Assembly: GCA_034440615.1 (NCBI GenBank)
Contig: JAOTOM010004018.1
Coordinates: 147,640-211,639, forward strand
Origin: Ashinkailepas kermadecensis
Lineage: Eukaryota > Arthropoda > Thecostraca > Neolepadidae
DNA: 64,000 nt
Reading direction: 5' to 3'
Shown: piece after piece, positions 48,453 to 58,787 of the stretch
Layout of the letters: each line of letters starts with the position of its first letter
Position numbering within the stretch: position 1 is the stretch's first letter
Position numbers and translations under genes: made by a program
Notes under the pieces: model-generated
The model's database searches: none
Seen by the model: the letters and a program-made list of their open reading frames with translations, nothing else
Told to the model about the DNA's origin: nothing

Positions 48453-48689
48453 TGGCGACCAAACGGCTCAGCTCGCACCTGCTGCTGCTATCGCCGACTG
48501 TGGCGGCAGGATCCGAATCGATATTGAGCGGACCTGCAAGGGGCAGATATAGTGCCAGCGCAGGTGAACGGAAGGATCGATCCGATGCCACGACAGGTGG
48601 GTAGGCTGGGTGCGGTATCGGTGAAATGTGGAAACAGGCAGTGGGCAGCATCAAAATGTGGAGACAGATATAGAAAGGTGGGGGTCGAT

Positions 48690-49035
48690 GTAATGTTATG
48701 AACAGACAGGCAGGTGAGATCGACATGATGTGAGGACCAGACGGACAGGACGGATCGACATGATGTGAGGAACAGACGGACAGGACGGATCGATATGATG
48801 TAAGGAACAGACGGACAGGACGGATCGATATGATGTGAGGAACAGACGGACAGGACGGATCGATATGATGTGAGGAACAGACGGACAGGACGGATCGACA
48901 TGATGTGAGGAACAGACGGACAGGACGGATCGACATGATGTGAGGAAAAGACGGACAGGACGGATCGATATGATGTAGGGAACAACTGAATAGGTGGGAT
49001 CGATATGATGTAGGGAACAGATGGAAAGGTGGGAT
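48690..49035. repeat. 37-bp minisatellite, ~9 copies
   Basis: GACGGACAGGACGGATCGAT plus ATGATGTGAGGAACA; edge units diverge (GGTGGGATCGA). Minus-strand frames stay open through the array (Ser-Cys-Pro/Arg-Leu-Phe-Leu-type repeats), another stop-free unit. Confidence 0.94.
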
Positions 49036-49329
49036 CGACATAATCTGTGGAAATTGTAGGTTAGTGGATCAGTGTAGTGTGGGGAGGAGATGCGCTCATG
49101 AGATTGATAGGTTATCTAAGCTGCATCACGGGCATAGGAGAACAGTCACATAATGGGTCGTTCGACATCAGGAAACTAGCCCGCTATCCTTCGGCCACGT
49201 CCCGAGGAGTGATGCCGCGATTTCGGTTAAGGAGCGCCACGGGTCTGTTTTGGCCCCGCTCTGTTCGCTCTCACCTGTGCTCGTCTTAGTGCAGTACGTG
49301 ACGGATAGTTCTCGATAGCACTATCAAAA

Positions 49330-49600
49330 ATATTAATCAAGCAGTGCACGTGTTTCCAGATATCGAACATTTTGCCTTCCCAGCGCTTTTCCAGGTGGGC
49401 TTTGAAGGCTGAAGTCGTTTTAGCGGACACGACCCTCCACGGGCAGACCACTTCAGCGGTTGACCATCCTGATGCCCAGTTGAGCCGTCGATGGCCACGG
49501 GAGGGTGAAGAGAGCAGGGGATCTATCTGATCTTGCCTGTCAATCGCTCGGCGGAATGAGAAAAAGTAGACGTGAAGATGTTCATCTTTTTGCCTGCCCC
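49330..49600 (-). pseudogene. LINE C-terminal remnant (CR1/L2-like)
   Basis: The minus frame reads YFFSFRRAIDRQDQ..., then VVCPWRVVSAKTTSAFKAHL and EKRWEGKMF. A F..R....W..LP..VV.A.T...FK..LDK.W ending is standard for CR1/L2 ORF2. Here a frame disturbance splits the WN-LP part. Only the last ~90 residues remain. Confidence 0.6.
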
Positions 49601-49784
49601 AACATAGTGTTGGTGTGATTCCTGTGCGAGTGTTTCCGTGGTATTTGAACGGCCAGGCATCCATTTTCCGTGGTCATTGAGGCTTTATTCGTTAATTCAG
49701 TGGTGTTTTTAGTTCGTGCTGATTTCGGTGCATCCGGGACAATGGCATACCGGCAAAGGGTGTATTTCCCCTGAGAGGTGGTGG

Positions 49785-50394
49785 GCTCTAAAATATCGCT
49801 CCGGGCTCTGAACAATTGCGTTGAGCGTTCGCAAAATTGCGTTGAGTCCTGCAAAACTCGCGCCGGGGCCGCAAAAATCCCGCCGGGATGCCAGAAATCG
49901 CACCGGGACCCGATGAAAATCAAATCAGGCCACCGACAAGTTATGCAGGGACCTCGGAATCAATCCGGCCCAGAAAATCGCCCTGGAGCCTAAAAATCGA
50001 GCCACAGGTCCCCCAAAGTCGCATACGTCCCTGAAAAAAAACGCGCGGGTCCCCCAAAATCACGCCCGGGCTAAATAAATAACTGTGAGGCCCGAACAAA
50101 CACACGCCAGTTCCTTACAATTCGCACAGAGACTCGAACAAGATCAAGCCGAGGCCCCGAAAAAAACTAAGCGAGGATCCCGACGATCAATCTGAGCTTG
50201 GAAAATAGCTTTGGAGATCCCAAATGGTGTAGGACCATGAAGAAACATCGCGCCGAGACACCAAATATCACGCTGGTGTACCGAAAAAAATCGGGTTGGG
50301 GCCCAAAGAATCACGCCAGGACATGGACAAGCGACTCGAGCTACGGAATATTAATAAGAGGTGCATAAAACTCGCATCGGATCCAGAGAACCCG
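49785..50394. repeat. Very degenerate ~27-bp repeat (AAAATCGCGCCGGGACCCC), left part
   Basis: Phrases AAAATC(G/A)CxCC(G/A)GGxCCC recur throughout with heavy drift. The same style of text resumes at 51858-51890 and at 55340-55460, so this appears to be one old array into which the 50.4-55.3 kb elements were inserted. Confidence 0.65.
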
Positions 50395-50403
50395 AGTCGG
50401 GGT

Positions 50404-51848
50404 GGGAGGGTCTATAATGCCCACTTGTTTTGCCCGATGGACGAAATCAGTAATTACCAAGTGCCTGTCGTTGAAAGGTGCAGTAATATATGTCTTTTAG
50501 TTAATGTAGTGGTTTTGACCTACAACCGTAATGATTATTTTCCTTCAAATGTCTTTAAATCGCCCCCAAATGGCGTTGAAATGCTGTAATCACAACAATA
50601 TAAAATTCCCGAAGGATGATATCAGTAACTACTGCACCGGTTTTCATGAAAGTGGCTCTAAAATATACTTCGACGTCGATTTTGGGTCCATTGAGTCATT
50701 TCAAGCCGATATAATTAGGTAGAAAGCCACGAAATGAGGAATTGAAATTCGAGATTTGCCCGATGGACGATCTACGAAAGTAATTTACAGAATTGCGCCA
50801 AACACCGCACTAATCAATGTCTTTTCACCGTCTTAGATCAGTTGAGGCAGTTTAGAAAAAAATTAACATGAAATATGAAATTGACTCTTAACACGGAAGT
50901 CAGTACAACAGTGAACCAAGCTTTCAGTCATGCAACAAATATATCACCCATCTCTAATTGAATTGTGATGTAACCCATCTTTAATTGAATTGTGGTGTGA
51001 TGGATTTCTTCATTTCATATATGATTTTTTCTCTTAACTGCCTCAACTTATCTAATACGGTGAAAAGACATTTATCAGTGTGGGTTTGGCGCGATTATGT
51101 AACTTACTTTCGTAGATCATCCATCGAGTAAATCTCGAAATTCAGTCCCTCATTTCGTGGCTTTCTACCTATTTATATCAGATTGAAATGACTCAAATAA
51201 CCCAAAATCGATGTCGAAATTATGTTTTCGTTTTGTTTTATTATTATTATTATTATTTCTTTTAAATAAATTGAATCCAAGTTCTTGCTGGGGTGGCTTT
51301 ATGAACCAGGGTCCTATTGCTAAGCAAAGCTCGTTGCGTGAACCCTGGCCCCACCACCCGATCCATGAATACCAGTTCAACGGCAGAATTTTGACCGAAA
51401 GTTTAACGTGCCGTCAATGCACCGACACGGCCGCCCGGTAGCTCGTCCCCGGCCTTATCGAGCCAGTTGCCAACTGACCCTCCCAGCCGGGGCTAAATGC
51501 GAGCGCGCGAAGCGACTCGAACCTTGTCTTACCAGGACCGGGAGACGAGTGCAGGCCGGCGCTCTGACCAACTAAGCTACCGGGGCGGCCATTTTAGAGC
51601 CATTTCCATGAAAATCGGTGCAGTAGTTACTGAGATCGTCCATCTGGCATTTTCTATTGTTGTGATAACGGCGTTTTAACGTCATTTTGTGGAAATTTCA
51701 AGACATTTGAGGGAAAATATGAATTACGGTTGTATGTCAAAACCACTACATTAATTCAAAGGCATCTATTACTGCACTTCATCGACATCCACTTCGTAAT
51801 TACTGAGATCGTCCATCGGGCAAAAAAGTGAGCATTATAGACTCTCCC
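50404..51848. mobile_element. Long-TIR DNA transposon (family M), with SINE inside
   Basis: Ends GGGAGGGTCTATAATGCCCAC and GTGAGCATTATAGACTCTCCC; the left arm (to ~50880) and right arm (from ~51000) are inverted copies of each other over about 480 bp. Flanking nonamers AGTCGGGGT (50395-50403) and AATCGGGGC (51849-51857) match 7/9. A 9-bp TSD with long TIRs starting GGG fits Mutator-like or foldback elements (family knowledge). No transposase. Each arm holds about three copies of GCCCGATGGACGATCT. A SINE at 51215-51590 splits the right arm. Confidence 0.87.
51215..51590 (-). mobile_element. tRNA-derived SINE (family S3), copy 2, nested
   Basis: The minus-strand head GCCCCGGTAGCTTAGTTGGT, B box GGTTCGAGTCGC and the same body as 36485-36815; the tail on this side is an (AAT)n/(ATT)n run at 51240-51257. 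It interrupts the family M right arm between GATGTCGAAATT and ATTTTAGAGCC, a junction continuous in the fragment at 47625-47925. TSD not clear. Confidence 0.88.
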
Positions 51849-52023
51849 AATCGGGGCCCCTAAAACACGCACCTGAACCTGAAAAATCGGTAAATTTGGA
51901 GATCAAGGTAAATTTTGATTTTGGGGCATTTTTTTGTAATAGTATGCTTTCTGACATGATGAAGACGATACGATCACTCATCTTCACCGCAAATGATTAC
52001 CTTTAAGTCAGCGGCGGTCGATA

Positions 52024-53835
52024 CAATGGGGTCTGAAAGCTACGATTTGGCCACCAGGGCGGCGCTGTACGCAATGGTCACCCGACGAGGAGGCGTCGGC
52101 CATCTTTGCTGTGCATTTTGCGTGGGGTTGCCGGGAGTCGGTGTTGGCATATGGCTTTTATTAGGGTTGCAAGTCATTTAGGCCAAGGATTTCGGAAATA
52201 TTGTGTTGAAGAAAGGTTGTTCATGGGTTACAGTGTGCCAGGAACTCGCCAATTATCGGACTCTGGCCACTAGCTTGGGTAGAACATACGCGTCTGAGCT
52301 GGCAAGTGCTTTGCTATTGACTGCACGTTACGGTGGTAGCTACTAGGCGCAATTATGGACTTGAATAGTGATAGGGATTTTATGGGAGTTTCACAACACC
52401 TCAACTTTCACGCTTATTAAGGGAAAGGCATGCATCCACAAAGGGCAGGAAGGAAGAGCTGGTCCGGAGGTAAGAGATCTCTACCCACCTACTGTTAAAA
52501 ATGCATGTGCTGGCTTTTGGTGAGATTTGTTGGGTGAGTGTGGGGTGTGGGTGTTGTGTATGCATGGGTGCATGTGATATGTGCATCTGTGTGTGTGTTT
52601 GCGTTGGTGATTTTCCTTATTCTCTTTTTACTAACGACTCTAATCTGAATCAACAGGACTGAGATAAGGAAAGGGTAATGTTTTGTTATAATCAGGACAA
52701 CTTTTTGGCGTAATTTTTACCCGACAATAGGTACTTAAGGTAAGGTAAGGTAAGCAGCATGGGTGGAGAATATGCTGTGGCCACCTCAACCATGGCCAGG
52801 GTAACTATGGTAACTTTTTTGGAGTCCTTTTTGCAGGGGGTTGCAATAAAATTTTACAATAAATTAATGATGCATTCACAAACAATATGTGCATAATATT
52901 GGTGGATGCATGTAATAATCTTTAAGCTAATATAATATTGCTTCCCCATACCTCAACCTACTTAGATAACTGTTCCTACCAGGGTTGACCAGTTTTTGCC
53001 ACAGAATGGTTTTTACTGGTATAAACCGGTATAAACCAGTGGTGTTGACTCATTTATACTGGTATTAACCACTTTATACTGGTAAATACTGGTAAATACC
53101 AGCCATGGTTTCTGCCACTAACATGACATAAACTAGTTTTTACCGGTATTTTGCCAGCCCTGGTTCCTACATTTCCACAGCTTTCCTACAGGCGTAGTAC
53201 CTACCTATCATGGATCCATTTTCTTATAGTTCTTATCTTTGTTGTATAGTTCTTATCTCTTATAGTTCTTCTTATCTTTGTTCTCACCCTAGGTGTGGAT
53301 TGGTGCATATTTTCACTGTGGGCTGATGTGCCCCAGTGAACCTTGTGCCATACTTTACAGTCTGGACAATAGATAGGTACTTATCTTGGTACCTAATGTG
53401 CCTAGGTACCTTACCAGTGCTTTCCTAAATGGTTCCCACTACGTCTTTTACAGAAAGGCAGTCAAACAATAGTTGTTTTCCAAATCAATTTTCTGCCTTC
53501 TTACCTTGCAGTCTGCTGGAAACCTGATAGATGGATCACGTTTATGGCAGCCGGGAACCGCACATACACCCATACTTCTGGCTTGCTTCTCTTAATTTCT
53601 AGCGCACTAATGGTAAATATTCCAGCAAACTAGACGTGTCTGAAGTACATTCAACATAATTAAATACGCGCAAACAACATACGCTGCTTACAAAATGTAC
53701 AATAGGCTTTTTTAAATATAAAGATTCTGCCCTCCCTAACCCACAAAACATAGCGCTTTAGGTTCGCCAAAGAAGGCTGGGTGACCATTGACTCTCAGCG
53801 CCATCTACATCTTTATCAACTTTCAGACCCCATTG
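52024..53835. mobile_element. TIR element (family A) inserted in family B
   Basis: Ends CAATGGGGTCTGAAAG and CTTTCAGACCCCATTG are exact inverses, and similarity continues inward to CAATGGTCACCC (about 65 bp). The family B copy at 63650 reads CTACAATTGATGACGTCAG with no insert at the matching spot, giving an empty site. About 1.8 kb with no recognised ORF; superfamily unknown. A hAT MITE sits inside at 52980-53162. Confidence 0.78.
52980..53162. mobile_element. Small hAT-type MITE, perfect 8-bp TSD
   Basis: 183 bp flanked by GTTCCTAC at 52972-52979 and 53163-53170, identical. Ends CAGGGTTGACCAG and GCCAGCCCTG. The interior is built of degenerate TACTGGTATAAACC units, so the whole element is nearly a tandem/inverted repeat of ACTGGT. 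Lies inside element A. Confidence 0.9.
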
Positions 53836-54143
53836 ACAACGTCATAGGCACAAGTCTGCGGCTTATAGCCCCGATGCTTCGAGAAGGAACTTTTGAATCT
53901 CGTAGCAGTGGAATTCGAGCAACAACAATTTGAGCAAATAACCCCGCTGGGAACGGCGCTGTGTTGTCGGAAAAATTATGAACTTGCGTGTTTGTCCTCA
54001 AAAGAAAGCTTAATAATTATATAAAATACTGCAGCACAACCGATTCACCAAGAGGCTAAGCTTACACTGATACGAGTGGTGCGCATTGCTGCGTGTGGTT
54101 TGTCTACCAATTACTAAATAAGTAAATCATAGAATAAATGGAA

Positions 54144-54236
54144 TACCCTAACCTAACCTAACCTAACCTAGACTAAGATAGTGCAGCATAATATATAAAA
54201 TGTATTATAGCATAATATAATCTAACCTAACCGGAA
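54144..54236. repeat. Interstitial (AACCT)n, telomere-type unit
   Basis: Four AACCT pentamers at about 54149-54170, and AACCTAACC at about 54223. It recurs at 63669-63778 in the same sequence context, so it is carried by family B rather than marking a chromosome end. Confidence 0.85.
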
Positions 54237-54634
54237 AACCAGAATCCTCCGAAGCAAATTGTTCGGCCATGACGTCATCAAAAAATGCGACATTGTATAT
54301 ATATCTCCATAGCCGACTTTAGTAGCAATACCTACTAAACTTCCGAAGTTTAGAAAATATTCCTACTGAACACACTTCGCCTCTTAGTAAATATACATAC
54401 TAAACCTTCTCGAGGAAGTGTTGGGCATTGACATCATTGCCCTTAACGATTACAGCATCGCAAGGAACTTCCGGCCTTGGTCGCGTTGCGGACGCGTCGG
54501 TTTGGGAGTATGAATTATCGGAAATAAATGTCGAATTAAGACAGAAACATCAGGTTTTCGATGTCAAAGAGTATTAAATCGAGTACATGAAGTGTTGAAT
54601 TTCGTCTTTATCACGTCTGTGACACACCAGGTAC

Positions 54635-55147
54635 CAGTAGCGCAACCAGGGGGGAGGGGCCAAAGGGGCCATGCCCCCCCCACCCCCAAACAAAAAATGA
54701 GGGGGCCCGCTCCCAGCCAGGGGCCCGCGAAGCGGGCCCCTGGCTCGGAGTGGGCCACCCTACTCAGAGCCCTGGCTAGGGGCACGCGAAGCGGATCTGT
54801 GGCTCGAATCAGGGGCCCTTTGAACCAACTGAAAATCTGGGGGCCCGTTTTAACCAGGGCCCGCCTCGAACCGGGGCGCATTTTGATTCAGGGGCCCGCA
54901 TTGAACCAATATGCATGTATACATTGCATGTATACATATATCATATTATTTCTCTAGGAGGAAGGGGCACGTAAAGGAAAAGTGCTTTTATTTCTGCGAA
55001 GTTTTACAAACATAGGGACCCGCTCAAAAGTAAGTGCATGTTTTCCGCAGACTTTTTAAAAACATGAAGGGGGCCCGCTTGCGAGGGGGCCCACTCTCAA
55101 CCCTGGCCCCCCCCCCCCCCCGAACTGAAATCCTGGTTGCGCCACTG
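54635..55147. mobile_element. hAT-type MITE (CAGTGGCGCAACCAGG ends), perfect 8-bp TSD
   Basis: 513 bp flanked by identical CCAGGTAC at 54627-54634 and 55148-55155. Ends CAGTAGCGCAACCAGG and CCTGGTTGCGCCACTG are inverse but for one base. The interior has repeated GGGCCCGC phrases, including a perfect 12-bp-arm hairpin with GAA loop at 54717-54743 (CCAGGGGCCCGC), and a 15-base C run at 55107-55121. Non-coding. Confidence 0.94.
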
Positions 55148-55339
55148 CCAGGTACGGATAATTATATGCGATGTGCTGTATTTCTAGAGTGAAGATTTTG
55201 ATCGTGTATTTCTTTGCCCACTGAAAAGTAATCATTTACGGAGAAAATGAGTGGTCGCATCGTCATTTTTACGTTAAAATACCCTGTATTCAAAATAAAA
55301 ATTCCAAAGAATCAAAATTTACCTTGATCTCCAATTATA

Positions 55340-55460
55340 CAACAACAAAAAATCGTGGCGAGGCCTCAACAAATTGTGACGGAGCCCCCAAAAGTAATAG
55401 AGGCCCAAACATTCGCCGTTGATGTCCAACAAAATCACATCAGGGGCCCAGCGTGATCCT
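55340..55460. repeat. Degenerate ~27-bp repeat, right remainder
   Basis: AAAAATCGTGGCGAGGCCTC, AAATTGTGACGGAGCCCCC and AAATCACATCAGGGGCCC continue the text style of 49785-50394 beyond the nested elements. Confidence 0.55.
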
Positions 55461-56110
55461 ACAAGGATACCGGAAGCCCGAACTCATGGCGGACAGAGCT
55501 GGTTTCTATTTGTAGGTGCGTCAAAGGCGATATATACCAGGTGGCGTCATCCCTACTGCGCAGCTTTTTGCGCAGGTCCTTAAATGACGTCATCAGGGGT
55601 ACACACTTAACATGGGCCAGCCGCTTACACGCTTCGAAGATACGCAACGTGTGTACACTACGGGGGAGGAAACGAGGGTTTAAGAGGCTTAGGTGCAAAA
55701 CGTAGAACGTCATAGTCCCGGAAGGGATCTCCAATACCTTTCATGCGCATATTATGCCCGAAAGAGCGTGCAAAGGGAGGTAGGACAAGTCCAATACGGC
55801 GGAGAATTAACATCTTACCGCGGCGGGATGAAGTAAGGACGTATCTGAAGCGTGGTCGTCGCCATGATGGAACCAGGTGGAGGAGAGAGCCCCAATCTGT
55901 ATCAAATTTAGCATTGTGCTTGTGGTGTTGCATGGCAAAAGTAATTAACCGAAACACCTTTTCATCCCCCTATATATGCGGCAACGCCCCTGATTTAGAT
56001 GTCAAGGAAGGTGACAAATTTTTTCTTCTCAGATCGACAGTACCATAAGGAGCACGTGAGAGGCAGACATTCCTGTCACACCTGCCACATAGCACTGCCA
56101 GAGCCAAGAG
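55461..56110 (-). other. Unrecognised, possibly old element coding remnant
   Basis: Two adjoining minus-strand frames (55658-55957 and 55459-55734) look peptide-like (MLILRRIGLVLPPFARSFGH; LRIFEACKRLAHVKCVPLMT) and may be one sequence split by a frameshift. I do not recognise the family. Confidence 0.25.
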
Positions 56111-56112
56111 CA

Positions 56113-56445
56113 GTGCCAAGTGCAGCCAGAACGGGCAAACATAGTGAGCGCCGCTATTCTGCCCGTGGTCACAGCGGCAGCAGCAAAACACGCCAACAGG
56201 ACAGCGGGACCGGGCGATACGAGAGCATTGTGAAGTGCCGCCAGGACGGGCCGGTACAGGGATCGCCGCCAACCCGTCAATCGTCACAGTCGCAACAGCA
56301 AAACACGCTAACAATACGGCAGGATCGGGTGACACGAAAGCGGTGCCAAGTGCCGCCAGGACGGGCAGCACACGGGGCGCCGCCAGTCCGCTAACTGGCG
56401 GTCACGGCGGCAGCAGCAAACACGGAGAAAAAGAGCAGAACCGGG
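56113..56445. repeat. ~115-bp tandem, ~3 copies
   Basis: Units start at 56113, 56230 and 56343 with GTG(CCA)AGTGCxGCCAGxACGGGC; each contains CAGCAGCAAAACACGC and GGGTGACACGA-like text. Spacing is 117 and 113 bp. Open frames across it show no domain. Confidence 0.85.
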
Positions 56446-56449
56446 CGAC

Positions 56450-57905
56450 ACGACACGATACACAGCAGGGACGGTGACAGATGACCGGCAGTGTGAGGGT
56501 GGACATCCTATGACGATGTCGTGATGTCACGATGTGATGACGCCTACCAGGCGCCTCACAATGCTGGCCTCGCCGGTGCAGGTTGGGCCCAGGATGGAGC
56601 AGAAATAAGAATTCAACTGGTCTACCAGCACCGTCTACCAGGTCTGTGGCACGTAGAGCCGGCCGCAATCGATGGTGGTGAGCCAAGTGCTGGACATAGT
56701 TGTCAGGAGCGCCTCCGGTGCTTCAGACGTCGAATAGCCAAGCGCTGTATTAACACGCCTCATTTTGTAGGCGACGAAGCCGGCAACGACAGCAAGGCCG
56801 TCACGCTCCAGTCCTAGTTTACTGATGGTGGTCGTGCTATATTCATGTGAATTGAAGTGGCATCAAACTAGTTTAACTGTTTCTTCATTTAGCTATACAA
56901 GGATAAGATTCTCCAAAATACAGCAAGCACAACAGACATGCATGATCCAACACTTCATACCATACAAATCTGGTAGGCAGATTAATTCATGGAATGGCAC
57001 CGGGTTTCGGAAGAGGCAGGTATTGCCATTGCAGCATCAGCTTCAGCTGCATCAGATAGCCCGGATCATAATCATCAGAGGTAAAGTGGTTGGACCAAAT
57101 TAATGAGTTTGTTTGATGAACTCTATCAGCTCTTTTTCACTTTGTCAACTAAGTCTTGCATGTATTTCCATCTCTTGGAAACTTAAGCATGTTGATTGAA
57201 AAACTCTATTCTTTCCAGATGTTTCTTCCAGATGTTTGAAAAATTTACCCTAGGATACTGACACTGAATTTTAGGACACCTTCTCTATCTCAATCACAAT
57301 ATGTAGGATAAGCACAATATGTAGGATATATTATTACAGTTTAAGGTAACCACTGAACACGTTTTACACACATTATACCCCCATGAAGCAAACAAGGGGG
57401 TTATGTTTAGTTAATTTCAGCTAGGTTAGTGTTTTGTGGGAAGTTATAAAAAATTGGGGGTATGGGTGGTTTTCTTTCAATTGAGTTTTCTTCAAAAACA
57501 GTTCAGGATAGGTTAGGTAAGGTTAGGTTTAAAAAATAAAAAATAAACATTTTTTTTTCATGTTCAGAAATTTTCCATTTTAACAAAAATAAATTGCTTT
57601 CTTGCATAGATGGCTAAGCTAGGTTGGTTTAGGTTATGCTACTTCATTTTTCTTCATTTGGAACATTACCTTTTATGCTATATTACCCAACTCCAAGCCC
57701 ATTTTTGCATGGTATGCTGCCTCCCAACTTAAAAGTATGCATTTGCAGAGGAAATAAGTGTTCACATCATGTACAGCACATTCACAAGCATTGCACTAGA
57801 AAAAGACATTCCGTGAAATCAGAAACTACCTGAAACTTCAAATCTACAGGATAAGCGGCATCAACATATTAGATACCTAATACGGAACACATGTCAATTT
57901 CTATC
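56450..57905. other. No recognised gene
   Basis: GC-rich to 56810, then AT-rich with TTAGG-like text (57505-57530). No domain in the short frames. Confidence 0.4.
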
Positions 57906-57910
57906 ACTAA

Positions 57911-58409
57911 TTAAAGGAAACCAACCACCTCTATAATGGGATTTTAACTGAGATAGCAGTTTTGAAGACCACGTCGAGAAATCACTTACCTCATACTCCG
58001 TTCGGTCCAAAACATCTTCCAGCCGAAGTTATAAGGCCTTTTATCATCGGTTTTGGGACATGGACAGACTCGGTGGGCGTTGTGAAAATTCCTTTGCCGT
58101 TTTGAAATGTGTTATTTTATATTATATTTATATTATATAATTATATATAGATATATATATTATATATATATATATATATATAATATATATAATTATATAT
58201 ATATTATATATTATATTATATAATTTATATTCCTCTCTTGGCGAACCTTTAGAGGCCTATGATAAAAAGAAAAAACTTTCCAAAATCCCGTTTTTTGAAG
58301 TATGGGCATAATATTTCGCAAAACCAATGTCATATTCATCATTTTCAGGTGTCAATACCCCTAATTAGTATGATTGCAGAATTTCGGCAAGGTGGTTAGT
58401 TTCCTTTAA
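57911..58409. mobile_element. MITE with TTAA or TA target sites
   Basis: TTAAAGGAAACCAACCACCT at 57911 and its inverse AGGTGGTTAGTTTCCTTTAA ending 58409 match at 19/20. The outer TTAA could be a piggyBac-type 4-bp TSD or contain a Tc1/mariner-type TA; both readings fit. The centre is a near-palindromic (AT)n at 58118-58230. No coding. Confidence 0.75.
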
Positions 58410-58778
58410 CGACAGCAAAATCTACAGCTAACCGTGCAACTACACACAATATACCACAACACAACACAATAAAACAAAATTCAACTAAAACGCGGGGACA
58501 GCGAACACAAGGTGTGAAATGAAGCACAGAACTTACAAGAGAGCTATGTAAACAACTGCTCCATTTATGACTCAACCGCGTAATCTAAGATTTTGAGAAA
58601 AAGTGTGTCCCTAAAACGCTGCGTTTCGTAATTCGCAGCCTAACTGAAACTTATAAAATAACAGCTGAACAAGATTCTAAGAGCACAGGCACGATATTAG
58701 AAAATTTAGAAAGTGAGTTGAATTGAAAATATTTTGATTTTAATATACACCAAACCATTAAAACGGCCATAAAGGTGT
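58410..58778. other. AT-rich spacer, nothing recognised
   Basis: A-rich non-coding sequence between two DNA transposons. Confidence 0.4.
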
Positions 58779-58787
58779 ACCCCAGAT

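Larger units (their letters stand above)
51891..55339. mobile_element. TIR element (family B) carrying (AACCT)n, with two insertions
   Basis: Left 51891-52015 and right 55215-55339 are inverted copies: TTGGAGATCAAGGTAAATTT at the edge, then ACTCATxTTCxCCGxAAATGATTAC further in with matching spacing (~125-bp TIRs). Element A (52024-53835) and a hAT (54635-55147) interrupt it; its own length is about 1.1 kb. An (AACCT)n patch lies at 54144-54236. The copy at 63508-64000 shares the left TIR and the (AACCT)n region. No transposase seen; TSD uncertain (AAAAATCG nearby on both sides, but that is also a host repeat phrase). Confidence 0.75.

Noticed and set aside
48442..49041. 199-codon minus-strand ORF rich in Ser/Cys/Pro
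   Set aside because: Produced by the 37-bp array; no conserved residues beyond the repeat.
54144..54236. Chromosome end or fusion point from (AACCT)n
   Set aside because: Short patches in the same transposon context as the second copy at 63.7 kb.
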